From assembly GCA_029882215.1 (NCBI GenBank), contig JAOULC010000002.1, positions 81,681 to 145,680 on the forward strand: DNA of 64,000 nt, given 5' to 3'. Each line of letters begins with the position of its first letter. The first letter of the stretch is position 1. The stretch is from Gammaproteobacteria bacterium. Its GTDB lineage: Bacteria; Pseudomonadota; Gammaproteobacteria; SZUA-229. The notes beneath the pieces are model-generated. The model was not told the DNA's origin, searched no databases, and worked only from the letters and a program-made list of their open reading frames with translations. Shown here one piece after another: positions 63,151 to 64,000 of this stretch. The translations under genes were made by a program, and so were the position numbers.

Positions 63151-64000
63151 ATGTCTGAATTAAAGGATTATTTACAGATTTTTGATGCGACGCCGGAGCA
63201 AGAAAAATTTCCTCTGGTCTATGGCTGGATGCAAACACAGGCCTTAGATTTTTTTAAGCAGTTAAGGGAACGGCGACCGATACTGGTGACACCGGATGCG
63301 ACCATCATTACCTTGTTTGAAGATGTGCGGGATATGTTAATGCTGCCAAAAATTTTTACGGTGGCGTTATATAAACCAAAGATGGCGGATTATCTGATGG
63401 CACACGACGACGATGCGTTGCATGATCGTGAAAAAGCAATTATGCATGCCATGTTAAATCGAGATGATCTTCCTCTGGTCAGAGAGCTGGTGGCAAAAAA
63501 TGCAAGCAGAATTCTTGATGATGCAAAAGGCCAGATCGAAATTGTAGAAAACTACTGTCGCGGTGTGCCGGCCTCTATCGTGCAGGATTACTTTGGACTT
63601 GACGGGGTCGATCCTAAAGACTTAAAGCGCTGGTCATTCTGGACACAATACAATACCTTTCATAATCAGCCTTTCAGTCTGAATTCAAAAGAAAAATATG
63701 AGCATATAGAAAAACAGCATGCGAAAGCATCCGATGAACTGGGGAAATATATTATCGGGCTGATGATCAGAAAGACCTTGTCAGTGAAACTTGGCGAAGC
63801 AAAAAATAAATTCTTTTTTGTCTGGAACTGCATCGTTAAAGCCTATTACTGGATAACGGCTCGCAAGGTCGACAAACTGACGGATAATATAGTAACCAGA
63901 ATGCTAAGCGCATCATACCCGCAGCAGCTGGACTTTGGCATAGAGAGGCAGGGTGTCAATGCGGGTGGTCTTTTAATCGGTGCAATTGAAACCACTTCAC
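63151..64000 (+). CDS. Cytochrome P450, cut by the window end
   Basis: A reading frame open from ATG 63151 to the last base, 283 codons, with GGGGGCG before the start. P450 traits are helix C HDREKAIMHAML (about 101-112) and the I-helix oxygen-activation motif AGGLLIGAIETTS at the end (about 271-283), with acidic Glu-Thr pair. The heme Cys region would lie beyond the window and cannot be checked. There is no signal peptide, so a cytoplasmic location is expected, while its neighbour is periplasmic. The I-helix falls later than in many bacterial P450s because of an insertion with aromatic residues (about 215-245, FFFVWNCIVKAYYWI). Substrate unknown. Confidence 0.82.
   Translation, partial: MSELKDYLQIFDATPEQEKFPLVYGWMQTQALDFFKQLRERRPILVTPDATIITLFEDVRDMLMLPKIFTVALYKPKMADYLMAHDDDALHDREKAIMHAMLNRDDLPLVRELVAKNASRILDDAKGQIEIVENYCRGVPASIVQDYFGLDGVDPKDLKRWSFWTQYNTFHNQPFSLNSKEKYEHIEKQHAKASDELGKYIIGLMIRKTLSVKLGEAKNKFFFVWNCIVKAYYWITARKVDKLTDNIVTRMLSASYPQQLDFGIERQGVNAGGLLIGAIETTS

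Overview
The window reads as a contiguous stretch of gammaproteobacterial chromosome, moderately AT-leaning by eye. Evidence for the group is the gene order, which I recall as very close to that around the Pseudomonas dcw cluster: algW/degS, petABC, sspAB, diaA-yraN-lpoA, rsmI, rnpB, mraZ to ftsZ, lpxC, dciA, secA, argJ, and a MutT/ThiE fusion. Other markers are class-specific: ZapD, SspA/SspB, LpoA, GcvR-type ACT protein and a meso-DAP type MurE. The cell is a Gram-negative, respiring bacterium with an aerobic-type cytochrome bc1 complex and type IV pili. I cannot name the genus. No insertion sequence, CRISPR array, prophage or tRNA gene was seen.

Layout: 343-3162 holds a BvgS-like hybrid sensor kinase. 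3390-5346 holds a divergent pair, a DegS-type protease and a NIF3 protein. 5653-9372 holds petABC and sspAB. 9421-13719 is a leftward block (FAD-linked oxidase, DiaA/GmhA-like SIS protein, YraN, LpoA). 13807-15240 holds rsmI and the RNase P RNA. 15482-33046 is a complete, tightly overlapped division and cell-wall cluster from its promoter and MraZ operator through mraZ, rsmH, ftsL, ftsI, murE, murF, mraY, murD, ftsW, murG, murC, murB, ddl, ftsQ, ftsA and ftsZ. 33345-41394 holds lpxC, dciA, an M23 peptidase, secA, argJ, a Nudix/ThiE fusion and a small unknown membrane protein.

41412-51007 is a leftward block read as pilS, pilR, pilA, pilB, pilC, pilD, coaE, zapD. pilA has a clear sigma-54 promoter and, upstream of it, three TGTACA boxes spaced exactly 10 bp apart. 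51116-56940 holds nadE-glnB, bamD, rluD, pgeF, a gcvR-like gene and def. 57198-59810 is clpB behind a heat-shock-type promoter. The right edge (59905-64000) is the accessory part: an exported protein I do not recognise, a large membrane-anchored diheme cytochrome c with RoxA-like features, and a cytochrome P450 cut by the window end.

Most of the window is conserved housekeeping DNA. The items most worth a second look are the phased repeat array ahead of pilA, the MraZ operator that runs into the mraZ start codon, the nadE-glnB pairing, the SIS protein that sits at the diaA position but keeps GmhA-like residues, and the diheme cytochrome/P450 pair.
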